64,000 nucleotides of DNA from Paracoccus sp. JM45 (GTDB lineage Bacteria; Pseudomonadota; Alphaproteobacteria; Rhodobacterales; Rhodobacteraceae), in NCBI RefSeq assembly GCF_003590715.1, contig NZ_QQVY01000005.1:139591-203590 (forward strand), in the 5' to 3' direction. The notes under the pieces are model-generated. The model was given only the letters and a program-made list of their open reading frames with translations. It made no database searches and had not been told where the DNA came from. Positions 46,990-55,517 of the stretch are shown here, one piece after another. Numbering within the stretch: the first letter of the stretch is position 1; each line of letters opens with the position of its first letter. The position numbers and the translations under genes were made by a program.

Positions 46990-47472
46990 TTAGTGATCTG
47001 ACTTCACAGGATGCTTATGCATCTGGTAGCGCCTCAAGATGACTCCGCCACGTTCGACCTGCTCTTTCTCCAAAACAACCCATCCATGCTTCTCGAAAAA
47101 GGGACGCGCTGCCAGACTTGCTGCCGTTGTCAGGCACGAGGCACCTTGGGTGAACGCCAAGTGCTCTGCCTTTTCGAGAAGAGCGCCGCCGACACCCTTA
47201 CCCGCCGCCGAAGGCAGCACGAAGGCAAGGTCGATATACCCCAGCGGATTGACACTGATGAACCCGACCGGCTCACCGTCCATTTCGGCAATAAAGCCGG
47301 TAAGTGTTATCAGGCGCTCTTTCCATCGCGGTAGGTCTATCGTATCGCCGCCCCACGCCCTTCGTTCTGCAACACTGTAGGCGTGGCTTGTCCCTTCGTG
47401 CACCGCGCAGAAGAAGATCCTGCTGACATCGAAATAGTCCTCAGGGCGTATGGCCCTCATCTCTATGATCAT
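46990..47472 (-). CDS. GNAT-family N-acetyltransferase
   Basis: A 160-residue acetyltransferase with the GNAT core: MRAIRPEDYFDVSRIF at the start, the strand-turn FIAEMDGEPVGFISV, and the acetyl-CoA loop VLPSAAGKGVGGALLEKAE, then ARPFFEKHGW. The target may be a small molecule or a protein; GNAT toxins of type II systems are usually paired with an RHH antitoxin, which is absent here. The repeat array begins about 75 bp upstream of its start codon, so it may be controlled by whatever binds there. Confidence 0.88.
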   Translation of the reverse strand: MIIEMRAIRPEDYFDVSRIFFCAVHEGTSHAYSVAERRAWGGDTIDLPRWKERLITLTGFIAEMDGEPVGFISVNPLGYIDLAFVLPSAAGKGVGGALLEKAEHLAFTQGASCLTTAASLAARPFFEKHGWVVLEKEQVERGGVILRRYQMHKHPVKSDH

Positions 47473-47545
47473 GGATCGCCTGACTGTAACGGTCTGCCAT
47501 TAGGCACATTTGGTGCGTGAATTCTTCCGGCGCACGATCCCTCAA

Positions 47546-47691
47546 ATGTAACATAGGCGCTCGAAAATGTAACATTTGGTCCGCCCGATGTTAAATTAGA
47601 GCGCCAAAATGTAACATTTGAGGCTCCAAGAGGCTCAATACGATGCCTCAAATGTAACATTCCACCTTCAAATGGACCGCGGATGTTACGT
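47546..47691. repeat. Iteron-like ATGTAACAT array, 21-bp period
   Basis: ATGTAACAT or a close variant starts at 47546, 47567, 47588 (ATGTTAAAT) and 47609, exactly 21 bp apart, then at 47652, and in inverted or partial form at 47683 (ATGTTACGT). Flanking bases are partly conserved (C-C/T-C-A/G-A-A before the core, TTTG after) and the core is near-palindromic. A 21-bp period puts all sites on one face of the helix, as in replication iterons and repressor arrays. Because 21 is also a multiple of three, the minus strand reads as repeated NVTF heptads, so a coding origin is not fully excluded. Confidence 0.75.
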
Positions 47692-47941
47692 TTTTCACCA
47701 GCAAACGCTGGGTCCAATTCCGTAACTTAACATAACTGAGACAAAATCGACCCCAAAATCGGTTTTTGGACAACATAGACGGCGAAGAGGAGGACATAAG
47801 CCCAAGACAAACCGGAACGAAATCCAACCAAAGAGGAACGAAAGAGACCAACCGGAAGAAGATGTAAGCCCGAGAGGATACGATTAAGGCACAGGCTCTG
47901 AATGAGGCTCAGGCTACGGCCGCAGAGAGACCTCATACCAG

Positions 47942-48009
47942 TCCGTCTTTCGTCTATTTAATATACTTAAAGGAAAAATGTATTATGTAATATATAGACG
48001 AAAGACGGA
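47942..48009. repeat. Perfect 16-bp inverted repeat with AT-rich spacer
   Basis: TCCGTCTTTCGTCTAT (47942-47957) and its exact reverse complement (47994-48009) flank a 36-bp spacer that is almost entirely A and T and itself partly self-complementary. This could form a cruciform or long stem-loop. It could be a nick site or origin hairpin, a large terminator, or the terminal repeats of a 68-bp MITE-like insertion. Confidence 0.85.
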
Positions 48010-48337
48010 TCAGGACGCAGCACCGGCTGCACGTTCAGGTCCATACGTCAAAGAGACTCACAGACAGGTCAAACGCACGCCCGCTGTCAGCACACCTAAA
48101 AGACCCCAACATACGCTCAGCGGTCAATACACGAAGCCTCAGAGTCATCATAGAAGCTGCGCCTGCTAAAGACACCAAAGAAGATAAGAACCGGTTCCCA
48201 CTCAACCGAAAAAGATAATCGCGGATCGGGATGCGGGACATGTTCGACTTTGTTTCGCACCAACCGCGGCTGCAAGTAACCTAGCTCAGATACCTGCCCT
48301 CTGCAGACGACTTGGTTTTTCAGGGAGTGCACTCAAA

Positions 48338-48414
48338 GGCGCTCACTGGCTCGGGTTCGCGTCTCTGCGCTACATGTGCATATGGGAGTTGCTTACCTGT
48401 GCTCAGTGAGCGCC
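48338..48414. repeat. 11-bp inverted repeat with 55-bp spacer
   Basis: GGCGCTCACTG (48338-48348) and CAGTGAGCGCC (48404-48414) are perfect inverted copies. The palindrome GAGTGCACTC lies 3 bp before the left arm. It may be a protein-binding pair or a structured transcript upstream of the GIY-YIG-like gene. Confidence 0.6.
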
Positions 48415-48666
48415 ACAGCGCTTCTCAGGTGCTGCTTGCTCTGCTGAATGCACATCACATGTCTGGTTCTGGAAATCGTAAAGGTGGAAGAAGAGAAGCG
48501 GCGGCAGCTACTTGTCTTGGATAGGCCTGTCAGCGCATGCTTCCATGTTTGAACGCTGCAGTCAGATTAAGGATGCTGATGACGATATAGGCTGGTATTG
48601 CACTAGGATGAGCGGACTCGTGGTTGGGGGCCGTTGTGTCGAGTAGGTAGTTTTTTCGGAGGGTCG

Positions 48667-49371
48667 ATGTCCAATATTCCATTAGAGTCAGGTCTGTATT
48701 TTGTTCGTCTAGTTGGGGAAGAGATGGCTCCTGTCATCAAGCATCGACAGAACTGCATATGGGTGAACTCGGCAAACTCGAAATACGGGCTATCTCTTAA
48801 TCTTCGCAGGCGTTTTTCAGACTACTGCGGCACATTTGGGAAAGACCGTGTTCGTTTCGATGTGGTGTTGCTCAACGAAGCCCCGAGAGTTCTTGAGCAG
48901 AAACTAGATTTTCATTTTCGAAAGTATCGGATGCGCAGTCCGTCCGGACGGCTCAACGAATGGCTTGAAGGGATTGATCCAGAAGATGCACTTCAGGAAA
49001 TCAGGGAAATTTGCTCTGAACTGCCAGATCGCAGTGTTGTTGCGACGCTACCTGCAAAGACACCTTCTTCGACAAGTCCGATGACAATGCATAAGCGTGA
49101 GCGGGTCTTTACTCCAGACGATATTCTAAAAGCAGCACGATACCTAGACGCGCACGGAATGACAGAACAGGCATTGACTGAAATCCATCATTCCAAGCTT
49201 CAACGGTATCAAGATACCTACGATTACTTCTCTAAAATAAGTTCGTTTCGAGGCACGACGAACTCCATTTACGCTGCCCGTCTCGATTACATCATGCGAG
49301 GGCACATGTCTGGTGGGAACTTTGCTGATCTCGTTCCGCAAGTTCTCGAACAATTCCCGCATTCCAATTGA
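48667..49371 (+). CDS. GIY-YIG-like nuclease-domain protein
   Basis: A 234-residue protein. Residues about 6-110 show a GIY-YIG-like pattern of the T5orf172/Mug113 sort: GLYFV, then KYGLSLNLRRRFSDY with the catalytic-type arginine, a glutamate in RVLEQKLDFHFRKY, and LNEWLEGI. The C-terminal half (from about residue 135) is helical and unlike anything I know. Such domains cut DNA in mobile elements and defence systems. The ATG at 48667 follows GGAGGGTCG. Codon use is poorer in GC than the core genome. The nuclease call is by pattern and moderately sure. Confidence 0.65.
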   Translation: MSNIPLESGLYFVRLVGEEMAPVIKHRQNCIWVNSANSKYGLSLNLRRRFSDYCGTFGKDRVRFDVVLLNEAPRVLEQKLDFHFRKYRMRSPSGRLNEWLEGIDPEDALQEIREICSELPDRSVVATLPAKTPSSTSPMTMHKRERVFTPDDILKAARYLDAHGMTEQALTEIHHSKLQRYQDTYDYFSKISSFRGTTNSIYAARLDYIMRGHMSGGNFADLVPQVLEQFPHSN

Positions 49372-49393
49372 CCTGCCCTTACCGGTCATTCGA

Positions 49394-49935
49394 TCATAAC
49401 GAGAGTCTGTCGGCTTGAGATCGGTAGTCCGCTAGTGGCTTCAGGGCGAGCGCGGAGCCATCATGTAGCGCGAGCATCCGGCGCGCTTCGAGCGGCATCA
49501 GGTTGTCGAGCGAGGACTGCGGCCTGACCGCGTTGTAGTCGTAGCACCATTAAGTGTTTTTTCGGCAAGCATCATTCAATGTGTCGAAGATCTCCTCGCT
49601 CAGCAGCTCGTCGCGCAGGCTGCCGTTGAAGCTTTCGATGAAGGCGTTTTCTCGCGATAGTAATCGACATTCCCATCAGGATGCGGAACTTGCGCGAGGC
49701 CCCGACGTGTCTGCGAAGGGTCCAATGACCAGCACTGGTTGAGCATCAGAGGAAGGGCATCGGTGTTGTGATGTCTCGGGCACGCTTGCGGCCTCGCCTA
49801 CACCGGACCGACAGCCTTTCTTCGAAGTAAACCCGATACAGCTTCTTCGGACTGATCAGGATGCCGCCGCGCTTCAGCAACAAACCAATCCGCCGAGAGC
49901 CAAACCGGTAGCGCACCGCAGAGTGTGCAAGTTTT
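49394..49935 (-). pseudogene. Decayed IS3-family transposase (orfB)
   Basis: Fragments on the minus strand read, from right to left, RFGSRRIGLLLKRGG, then LNQCWSLD, then NAFIESFNGSLRDELLSEE (frame changed), then a stop and NAVRPQSSLDNLMPLEARRM, all in the order of the DDE transposase of IS3 elements. A stop codon after RARDITTPMPFL, internal deletions and frame shifts make it inactive. No terminal repeats are visible. It marks past insertion in the island. Confidence 0.88.
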
Positions 49936-50071
49936 TTAGACCATCCAGTTTGTCCGGCATCCGGCGTGCATGACCGTTGCGGCCTGCGTTTGCTATTCCT
50001 GCAAAGTCTTGCAGGCGCGTTTGGCCTTTTAACTGCTAATATAGGTTCTTTCTGCTCTGCCTATTCCCTTG

Positions 50072-51295
50072 TCACACCACGCTCTGCCTTGTCATCCTAG
50101 ACCACGACCGGTCCTCACGCTTCTGAAGGCTACGCAGTGCCAAGCTGACCTTCATGTTCAGCCGCTCGAACGCAATAAACGGCGCAGCGAGCCGCGGCAT
50201 CTGCGTCCTCAGAGCCTTACGGTTCATTGAACGAAGGTTCTTTCTGACTCCCGGCCATGATCTTTTTCTTTGTAGGGCTAGTGCGCTGTCCATGACCGAC
50301 AGTCCCATCACGCCGGTTGTATGAAATACCCTCGCGCGCTCTTCTTCTTGAAAAGCCTGCAAGGTGCCAGAAAGACCATGATCTACATGTCGCTTGAACG
50401 TAGGCAGTTTGAACTGGAAGTATCTGCCTTGCATGGATGTCAACTTCAGACGACGAAGCGAAGCAATGTCAGTGATCCCGACCGATGTTAGCTCTGAACC
50501 TTTCAACGTCACTTCGATCCTGACCCGCTTCGAAGGTTCATTCAGGTCATCATAGCTCCCGTCGAACCGCTGCCGGTCCTTCACCTTCTCCATTAGGCGC
50601 AGCATCACATCATCGTGCCGGGCGCCTAGATACATGGTTCCGTCGATGAAGGGCGCTCGGTGGTTCTCGGAGTTGGCGCGCCGCCCGCGTGCATCATCAT
50701 GTTGAAGTTCCGGTAGTAGTTTCTGAACGCCGTCGCTTTGTTTCTTCCAGACAGAACGGAGGCGACTGTTCGAGTTTGTCAAAATGTCCCGTGACGTCCA
50801 GATGGTTCGCTGCAGAGCGCCTAGGAGGTGTGCCCGAGTCGCGTTAGCATTCTCGGCTACATATGCATCAACGCTGACCTCTAGGCCTGTCACGCGCGCG
50901 CTGGAGGCCTCCCCGAACCTGTCGCATAGCGCTCGATGAATCACATGGATCAAGGCGAAGCTTGAAGGCTCTTGAACCTTGATCGTGCAGACGGTGAATA
51001 CGCTACCGTCAGTTCCATCTTCCGGAGCAATGAAGCTGTCTCGGGCAAGATAGCGGCGTAAAACTGCTTGGACATGTTGTGCCTGCGTTGGTCGCCCGAG
51101 ATGGATGCGGAACTCGACCCAGTCAATGACTGCGTGGAAGCGGTAAGCATCCAGATCAACGATAGGCACGAGCGCGATCCGGTCATTCAATCTGCGCTGA
51201 GTATTACCCAGCGCTACCGGTTTGTAGTGCAGCATACAGGATAAGCAGTTCGATGCACGGGAGTAGGGGAGCTTAGAGGCGAGAGGGATGGGCAT
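50072..51295 (-). CDS. Possible replication-initiation-type protein
   Basis: A 407-residue basic protein. The middle has DWVEFRIHLGRPTQAQHV, GLEVSVDAYV and, near residue 220, TMYLGARHDDVMLRLMEKVKDRQ followed by KRVRIEVTLKGSEL. This order (glycine-rich strand, lysine in a D-K type motif, then an R-I-E-V strand) resembles Rep_trans-like initiators of plasmids and phages; no clear catalytic tyrosine motif can be assigned by eye. The ATG at 51295 follows AGGAAC. Codon use is mosaic. It lies 2.4 kb from the iteron-like array. The family call is tentative. Confidence 0.5.
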   Translation of the reverse strand: MPIPLASKLPYSRASNCLSCMLHYKPVALGNTQRRLNDRIALVPIVDLDAYRFHAVIDWVEFRIHLGRPTQAQHVQAVLRRYLARDSFIAPEDGTDGSVFTVCTIKVQEPSSFALIHVIHRALCDRFGEASSARVTGLEVSVDAYVAENANATRAHLLGALQRTIWTSRDILTNSNSRLRSVWKKQSDGVQKLLPELQHDDARGRRANSENHRAPFIDGTMYLGARHDDVMLRLMEKVKDRQRFDGSYDDLNEPSKRVRIEVTLKGSELTSVGITDIASLRRLKLTSMQGRYFQFKLPTFKRHVDHGLSGTLQAFQEEERARVFHTTGVMGLSVMDSALALQRKRSWPGVRKNLRSMNRKALRTQMPRLAAPFIAFERLNMKVSLALRSLQKREDRSWSRMTRQSVV

Positions 51296-51714
51296 GATGT
51301 TCCTATGGTCCTAATACCATGCCTATACGGCTCATAAGCGCCTCTGTCGGGTGGGATAGCCTGCTTTTTTGGCTGATGATCTCGACGCCCGAGCGGGGAA
51401 CGGCAGCAAAGCGGGGTCCGTCGAATGAGCTTGGCTGCGTTCCGATCACGCACCTAAGTGCAAAAGCCTCAACGACGCTGCAGGATGCGAGCGTTTGATG
51501 CTGTTTTGTTGACGGAACGGATTGGACGCAGGGGGCATCGCCGATCAGTGTTCCTGAAGAGGCATGCATGCTTCGACTAAGACAGATCAGCCACGCCTTG
51601 CACAGGTGAATATGGACTGGGACGCCTGGTGCGCCGCAATCTGTCCGATGAGGGCATCGTCCGCCGGATCCTCGATAGCACCGTGGTTAAGGCCCGGCTG
51701 GACCGCCAGAATAC
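51296..51714. other. Gene-poor stretch with transposase remnant
   Basis: No intact gene. The right part (from 51,611) holds a decayed IS256-type transposase fragment; the rest shows no recognisable feature. Confidence 0.5.
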
Positions 51715-51727
51715 TTATATTGATAGC
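51611..51727 (+). pseudogene. IS256/Mutator-type transposase fragment
   Basis: The plus strand reads LGRLVRRNLSDEGIVRRILD followed by STVVKARLDRQNTY, matching the central part of IS256-family transposases (a LSDE-IV-ILDGTVVK-RLD pattern). Both ends are missing. The fragment runs into the 3' end of the metallopeptidase gene on the other strand. Confidence 0.65.
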
Positions 51728-52428
51728 GGCAGGGCGTTCAGGTCGGCGCGGACTTGCCGCCATCCAGGCATTTGCCTAGCGAGGACGTTCAGAAATACTT
51801 CGTCATGTCGCGGTGAGACGAAATGCGCCATTTCGTGAAGAATGACATAATCGAGGGCTGCCAGCGGCTTCTTGGCCAAATCCAGGTTCAACCAGATGAT
51901 ACCCAAATCTGGATTGCAGCTACCCCATTTCGTTTTCATGGTGCGTATGCCCCACCTGGGTAAGGGGACTGCAAGTCGCTCGGACCATTTCACCACTCGG
52001 GGCGCGGCATGCTCTCGTAGTTGTCCCCGATACCACGCGGACATCCATCTTGCTTTCTGCGCGGTCGTTGAGGTTTCAGGCACCCTCATTGTTACTCGAC
52101 CAGCAGCGCCTTGCTGGATCACGCAACGGTTCTTGCTGCTCGTCTCGACTAGCAATCGTAGCGGTTTTCCAAAGACGAAATGGGTCTCTCCTGAGACAAA
52201 ATGACGTTCAGTCTGCCTCTCTTGGCCCTCGAACTCGCGCTGCTTCTTCCTGATCCAGCCGAGCCTGGTCACGACCGCAATGCGGATAGCATCCTCGCTG
52301 ATGGCCGGAGGTGCGGCCACGCGCACGCGCCCGGAAGGCGGATAGACCCCGATATGCAGATTCTTGATCGGCTTCCGGACCAATTCTACCGACAAGCCGG
52401 CGATTTCTAGATTTTCAGTATTCGTCAT
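51715..52428 (-). CDS. YgjP/DUF45-type metallopeptidase linked to the restriction operon
   Basis: A 237-residue protein of the YgjP (DUF45) family, WLM/SprT-like metal-dependent hydrolases. The zinc motif is HEMAH (His198, Glu199, His202), with a likely third ligand at His208. TKWGSCNPDLGIIWLNLDL before it is typical of the family. The gene starts inside the end of hsdR (14-bp overlap) and is the last gene of the hsdM-hsdS-hsdR unit. YgjP genes often sit with type I restriction systems, where a role in control of the complex has been suspected but not shown. Confidence 0.9.
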   Translation of the reverse strand: MTNTENLEIAGLSVELVRKPIKNLHIGVYPPSGRVRVAAPPAISEDAIRIAVVTRLGWIRKKQREFEGQERQTERHFVSGETHFVFGKPLRLLVETSSKNRCVIQQGAAGRVTMRVPETSTTAQKARWMSAWYRGQLREHAAPRVVKWSERLAVPLPRWGIRTMKTKWGSCNPDLGIIWLNLDLAKKPLAALDYVILHEMAHFVSPRHDEVFLNVLARQMPGWRQVRADLNALPLSI

Positions 52429-55400
52429 AGGAACTGACGATCTCGATCACTTGATCCACGGCGTCCTCGGTCTCAAGGAGTTCAACAAGCTTCCGGCGCA
52501 ACATGCGCTCCTTCATCTTGTTACCCCGCCACCCCGTCTGTGCAGTGCTTCGTATGGCTTCGTCGACGGCCATGGCTGTGGCCTCGTCTCGCCCAAGGTT
52601 GTCATAGAGCGCCTTTTGCCCTGGTGTGGATATAGCTGCCGGATAATCGCTGCCGTGGCCCGCCTTCGCCGCCCTGATCAGGTCCGCGATCTTGGCCAGA
52701 TACTCTGCATAGGCAATGGCATCATCTTTCCGCTTCTTGACGAGGTCTTTCAGCAGCTCAGACATTCGCTCGTAGAAGGACGGGTTGATCGGCGTTTCGC
52801 TGATGATCAAGCGGCGTAGGTTATTCTCGATGGCTTCCGCCACGTTCTCACGCTTCTTCTTGAGCGTTTTCGGCAGCGCCTCTTCTGCCGCTGCACCTTT
52901 GCTGGCCACCAGGTCGATCAGGCTGAGGTCGTCCAGATGCGAGATGATCTCTGTATCCTCGGCCTTGATGTATGTATCGATCAGGTGCCGCATCGCAGGC
53001 TCGAACTGCTTCAAGTCAACAGCATCGCCGCTGTGCAAGCGCACGGCATCGCGCAGTGCAACCGCACGCTCCACCTCGTTGCGATACTGAGCCAGTTCAA
53101 GATCGTTGACGCCCGAGGCGGCGGGATCATCTGCCACGGCGGCATAGGTCCGGGCGAAGGCGCCCGCCAGCTTGTAAAGCGCTTGGCGTCGCCTGGCCTT
53201 CTCGTCAGCCTCAGGGTCGCTTTCCCACCCGCCTGGGCTCGAGAAATATGCAAGAACCTGCTCGTCGCCCTTGGGCTGCTCGACCGGATCAAGCAGCCCG
53301 AACCACGCGTCGCGCGCGTTCATAAGATCCTCGCTTGCCTTCTCCGCACGCGAGGAAATAAGTCCCGCGACATCAGCCGCGTCGAAAGCATCGAAGGCAC
53401 CTGAAGTGTAGTCCTCTACAGCGGTCTCGATGTTTTTGAAGAGGTCCTTATAGTCGACGACATAGCCATAATCCTTGTCATCCCCATCCAGGCGGTTCAC
53501 GCGGCAGATCGCCTGGAACAGCCCGTGATCGCGCATTTGTTTATCGATGTAGATGTAGGTTGCAGTCGGCGCGTCAAACCCGGTCAGGAGGCGGCTGACC
53601 ACGATCAGCAGCTTCATCTGCGACGGCTCCTTGCGGAACTTCCGCAAGGCATCTGCCTCGTAAGCCTCTTCGTCCGTGCCGAGATCGGTCATCAGCCGGT
53701 CATAGACGCGATAGACATATTGCTTTTCCGTCTCGCCCATACCGGATTCTTCACCGGTCAGCTCCGAGGCGTTGCGCGTATAGGACGTGACAATCGCGCA
53801 CTTGCCTGCAAGCACCGAGCCGGAATTACGGAAGATTTCGAACAACCGGCAGGCCTCGGGGATCGAGCCTGCGACCAACATAGCGTTGCCCCGTCCAGCT
53901 ATCAGGCGCGGCTTCATCTCCATGTCCATGATGATGTCGCTGGTGATTTGCTCCAGCCTGTCCTTAGACGACAGAACCCGCTGCAAAGTGCCCCATCGCT
54001 GTTTCAGCGTTGCCTTAGCTACGGGGGTCAGGCCCTTTGTCTTGGCCTCGAACCATTCGTCGATCTTTTTGGGCGAAGAGATCCGCTGGTCAATGTCGCG
54101 GGCTTCATAGCGTAGGTCTAGAACCACCCCGTCCTCGACTGCCTCGTTGAAGCGGTAAGGCGTGCCGATATACGGTCCAAACACCTCCAATGAAGTGTGC
54201 TTGTCGGATTTCAGCAAGGGCGTGCCGGTAAATCCGATAAACACCGCATCCGGCAGGATCATCCGCATGGCCTTTGCCAGCTTTCCCGATTGTGTCCTAT
54301 GCGCTTCATCGATGAAGACGAAGAACTCGCCAACCGGCGCGCCGATCTGGCCGCGCTGGATGTCGGCGATCATGCTGCCCAGCTCGTCCTCTTCCCGCCG
54401 CCCGAACTTGTGGACCAGCGAGGACACAACGCGGTCCTTAGGATCGGCCAGTGCGGCCAGCAGGTCTGCGCCCGACTTGGCACGGCGGACCTTGTCGCCG
54501 GTATTGCCGAACACCGCCTCGATCTGTTCGTCCAGTTCCTTGCGGTCAGTTACGACCAGAATGCGGGCCTCCGGGCGTGCCTCGCGGATCCAACGGGCCA
54601 GCATCACCATAATCAGGCTTTTGCCGGACCCTTGCGTCTGCCAGATGATCCCGCCCTTCCGAGCCGCGACCGCATCCTGGGCGGCCTTGACCGCGAAATA
54701 CTGGTTGGGACGCGTGACCTTCTTGATCCCCGCGTCGAACAGGATGAAGTCGTTGATCAGCTCCAGGAACCGCGCAGGCGTCATCATCTGCGAGATGTCG
54801 CGCTCCAGCGGCAGGGTGATCGGGCTTTCCTCCTTCCAGGCCAGCCAATAGTTCTGGGGCGTCTGAATGGCGGCATAGCGCAGACCCTGCATGTCGTTGC
54901 CTGCGAAGGTGATCTGCACCGTGGTGAAGAAGTGCCGGATGAATTCAGGGCGCTGGTTGTCCAACGTCTGGCGGATGCCTTCAGCTAGATCGACAGTAGA
55001 TCTCTTCAGCTCGACCACGCCCATTGCGATGCCGTTGACATAGAGGACCAGATCGGGGCGTTTGTTATAGGCCTTGGGGTTCTTGGCACTGACTGCGACC
55101 TCTTCGGCGATGCCTAGGTCATTGGCGGTGGGATCGTCCCAGTCGACGAAGCGAACGGTGACCGGCGCCTCGCCGGGTCCAGGTGTGACCTGCACGCCAA
55201 AGCGCAGCATGTCATAGGTGGCGCGGTTTGCCTCGTAGAGCTTCAGCCCGTCCATCCGGGCGGCACGCTGAAGCTGGGTGATGGCGCGGGTCGCAACGTC
55301 GGGGTCATAGCCTCGGGCAACCAACCACGGGTGTAACAGGCCCGGCTCGATATTGGTGTTGCCGACGCGCTTGTGCCAATCGCCCAGATAGCGCCAGCCT

Positions 55401-55486
55401 AGGCCGCCTGTCTGGCCCGACAGGTCGCCACAAAGCTGCGCGATCATGCGGTTCTGGGTGGCGCGTTCCGGATCACCAATGGCCAT
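52415..55486 (-). CDS. hsdR: Type I restriction enzyme, R (HsdR) subunit
   Basis: A 1023-residue motor and nuclease subunit. A PD-(D/E)XK nuclease near the N-terminus (RPDLVLYVNG with Asp145, VVELKRS with Glu159/Lys161) is followed by a superfamily 2 helicase with Walker A TQGSGKS (residues 284-290) and DEAH (393-396), then the SRLLTGFD motif and a helical C-terminus. All motifs look intact. The ATG at 55486 has AAGGCGGA upstream; in-frame TTG/GTG codons 10 codons earlier are less likely. It follows hsdS closely and overlaps the YgjP gene. Confidence 0.95.
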   Translation of the reverse strand: MAIGDPERATQNRMIAQLCGDLSGQTGGLGWRYLGDWHKRVGNTNIEPGLLHPWLVARGYDPDVATRAITQLQRAARMDGLKLYEANRATYDMLRFGVQVTPGPGEAPVTVRFVDWDDPTANDLGIAEEVAVSAKNPKAYNKRPDLVLYVNGIAMGVVELKRSTVDLAEGIRQTLDNQRPEFIRHFFTTVQITFAGNDMQGLRYAAIQTPQNYWLAWKEESPITLPLERDISQMMTPARFLELINDFILFDAGIKKVTRPNQYFAVKAAQDAVAARKGGIIWQTQGSGKSLIMVMLARWIREARPEARILVVTDRKELDEQIEAVFGNTGDKVRRAKSGADLLAALADPKDRVVSSLVHKFGRREEDELGSMIADIQRGQIGAPVGEFFVFIDEAHRTQSGKLAKAMRMILPDAVFIGFTGTPLLKSDKHTSLEVFGPYIGTPYRFNEAVEDGVVLDLRYEARDIDQRISSPKKIDEWFEAKTKGLTPVAKATLKQRWGTLQRVLSSKDRLEQITSDIIMDMEMKPRLIAGRGNAMLVAGSIPEACRLFEIFRNSGSVLAGKCAIVTSYTRNASELTGEESGMGETEKQYVYRVYDRLMTDLGTDEEAYEADALRKFRKEPSQMKLLIVVSRLLTGFDAPTATYIYIDKQMRDHGLFQAICRVNRLDGDDKDYGYVVDYKDLFKNIETAVEDYTSGAFDAFDAADVAGLISSRAEKASEDLMNARDAWFGLLDPVEQPKGDEQVLAYFSSPGGWESDPEADEKARRRQALYKLAGAFARTYAAVADDPAASGVNDLELAQYRNEVERAVALRDAVRLHSGDAVDLKQFEPAMRHLIDTYIKAEDTEIISHLDDLSLIDLVASKGAAAEEALPKTLKKKRENVAEAIENNLRRLIISETPINPSFYERMSELLKDLVKKRKDDAIAYAEYLAKIADLIRAAKAGHGSDYPAAISTPGQKALYDNLGRDEATAMAVDEAIRSTAQTGWRGNKMKERMLRRKLVELLETEDAVDQVIEIVSSYDEY

Positions 55487-55517
55487 AAAAAAATCCGCCT
55501 TAAATACTGTCACCAAG

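Larger units (their letters stand above)
47473..48666. other. 1.2-kb apparently non-coding tract with repeats and hairpins
   Basis: I find no convincing gene in this stretch. Base composition swings from GC-rich to very AT-rich near 47,940-48,000. It contains the ATGTAACAT repeat array, a perfect 16-bp inverted repeat around an AT-rich spacer, the 10-bp palindrome GAGTGCACTC (48325-48334) and an 11-bp inverted repeat at 48338-48414. Such a mix is typical of replication origins, transfer origins or control regions of mobile elements; which of these applies is open. Confidence 0.6.

Noticed and set aside
47546..47691. CRISPR array
   Set aside because: Repeat unit is about 9-15 bp with a 21-bp period and no unique spacers of 30 bp or more; no cas genes nearby.
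47727..47936. Short open frames in the gene-free tract
   Set aside because: Composition is repeat-driven and no frame has a ribosome site or recognisable protein pattern.
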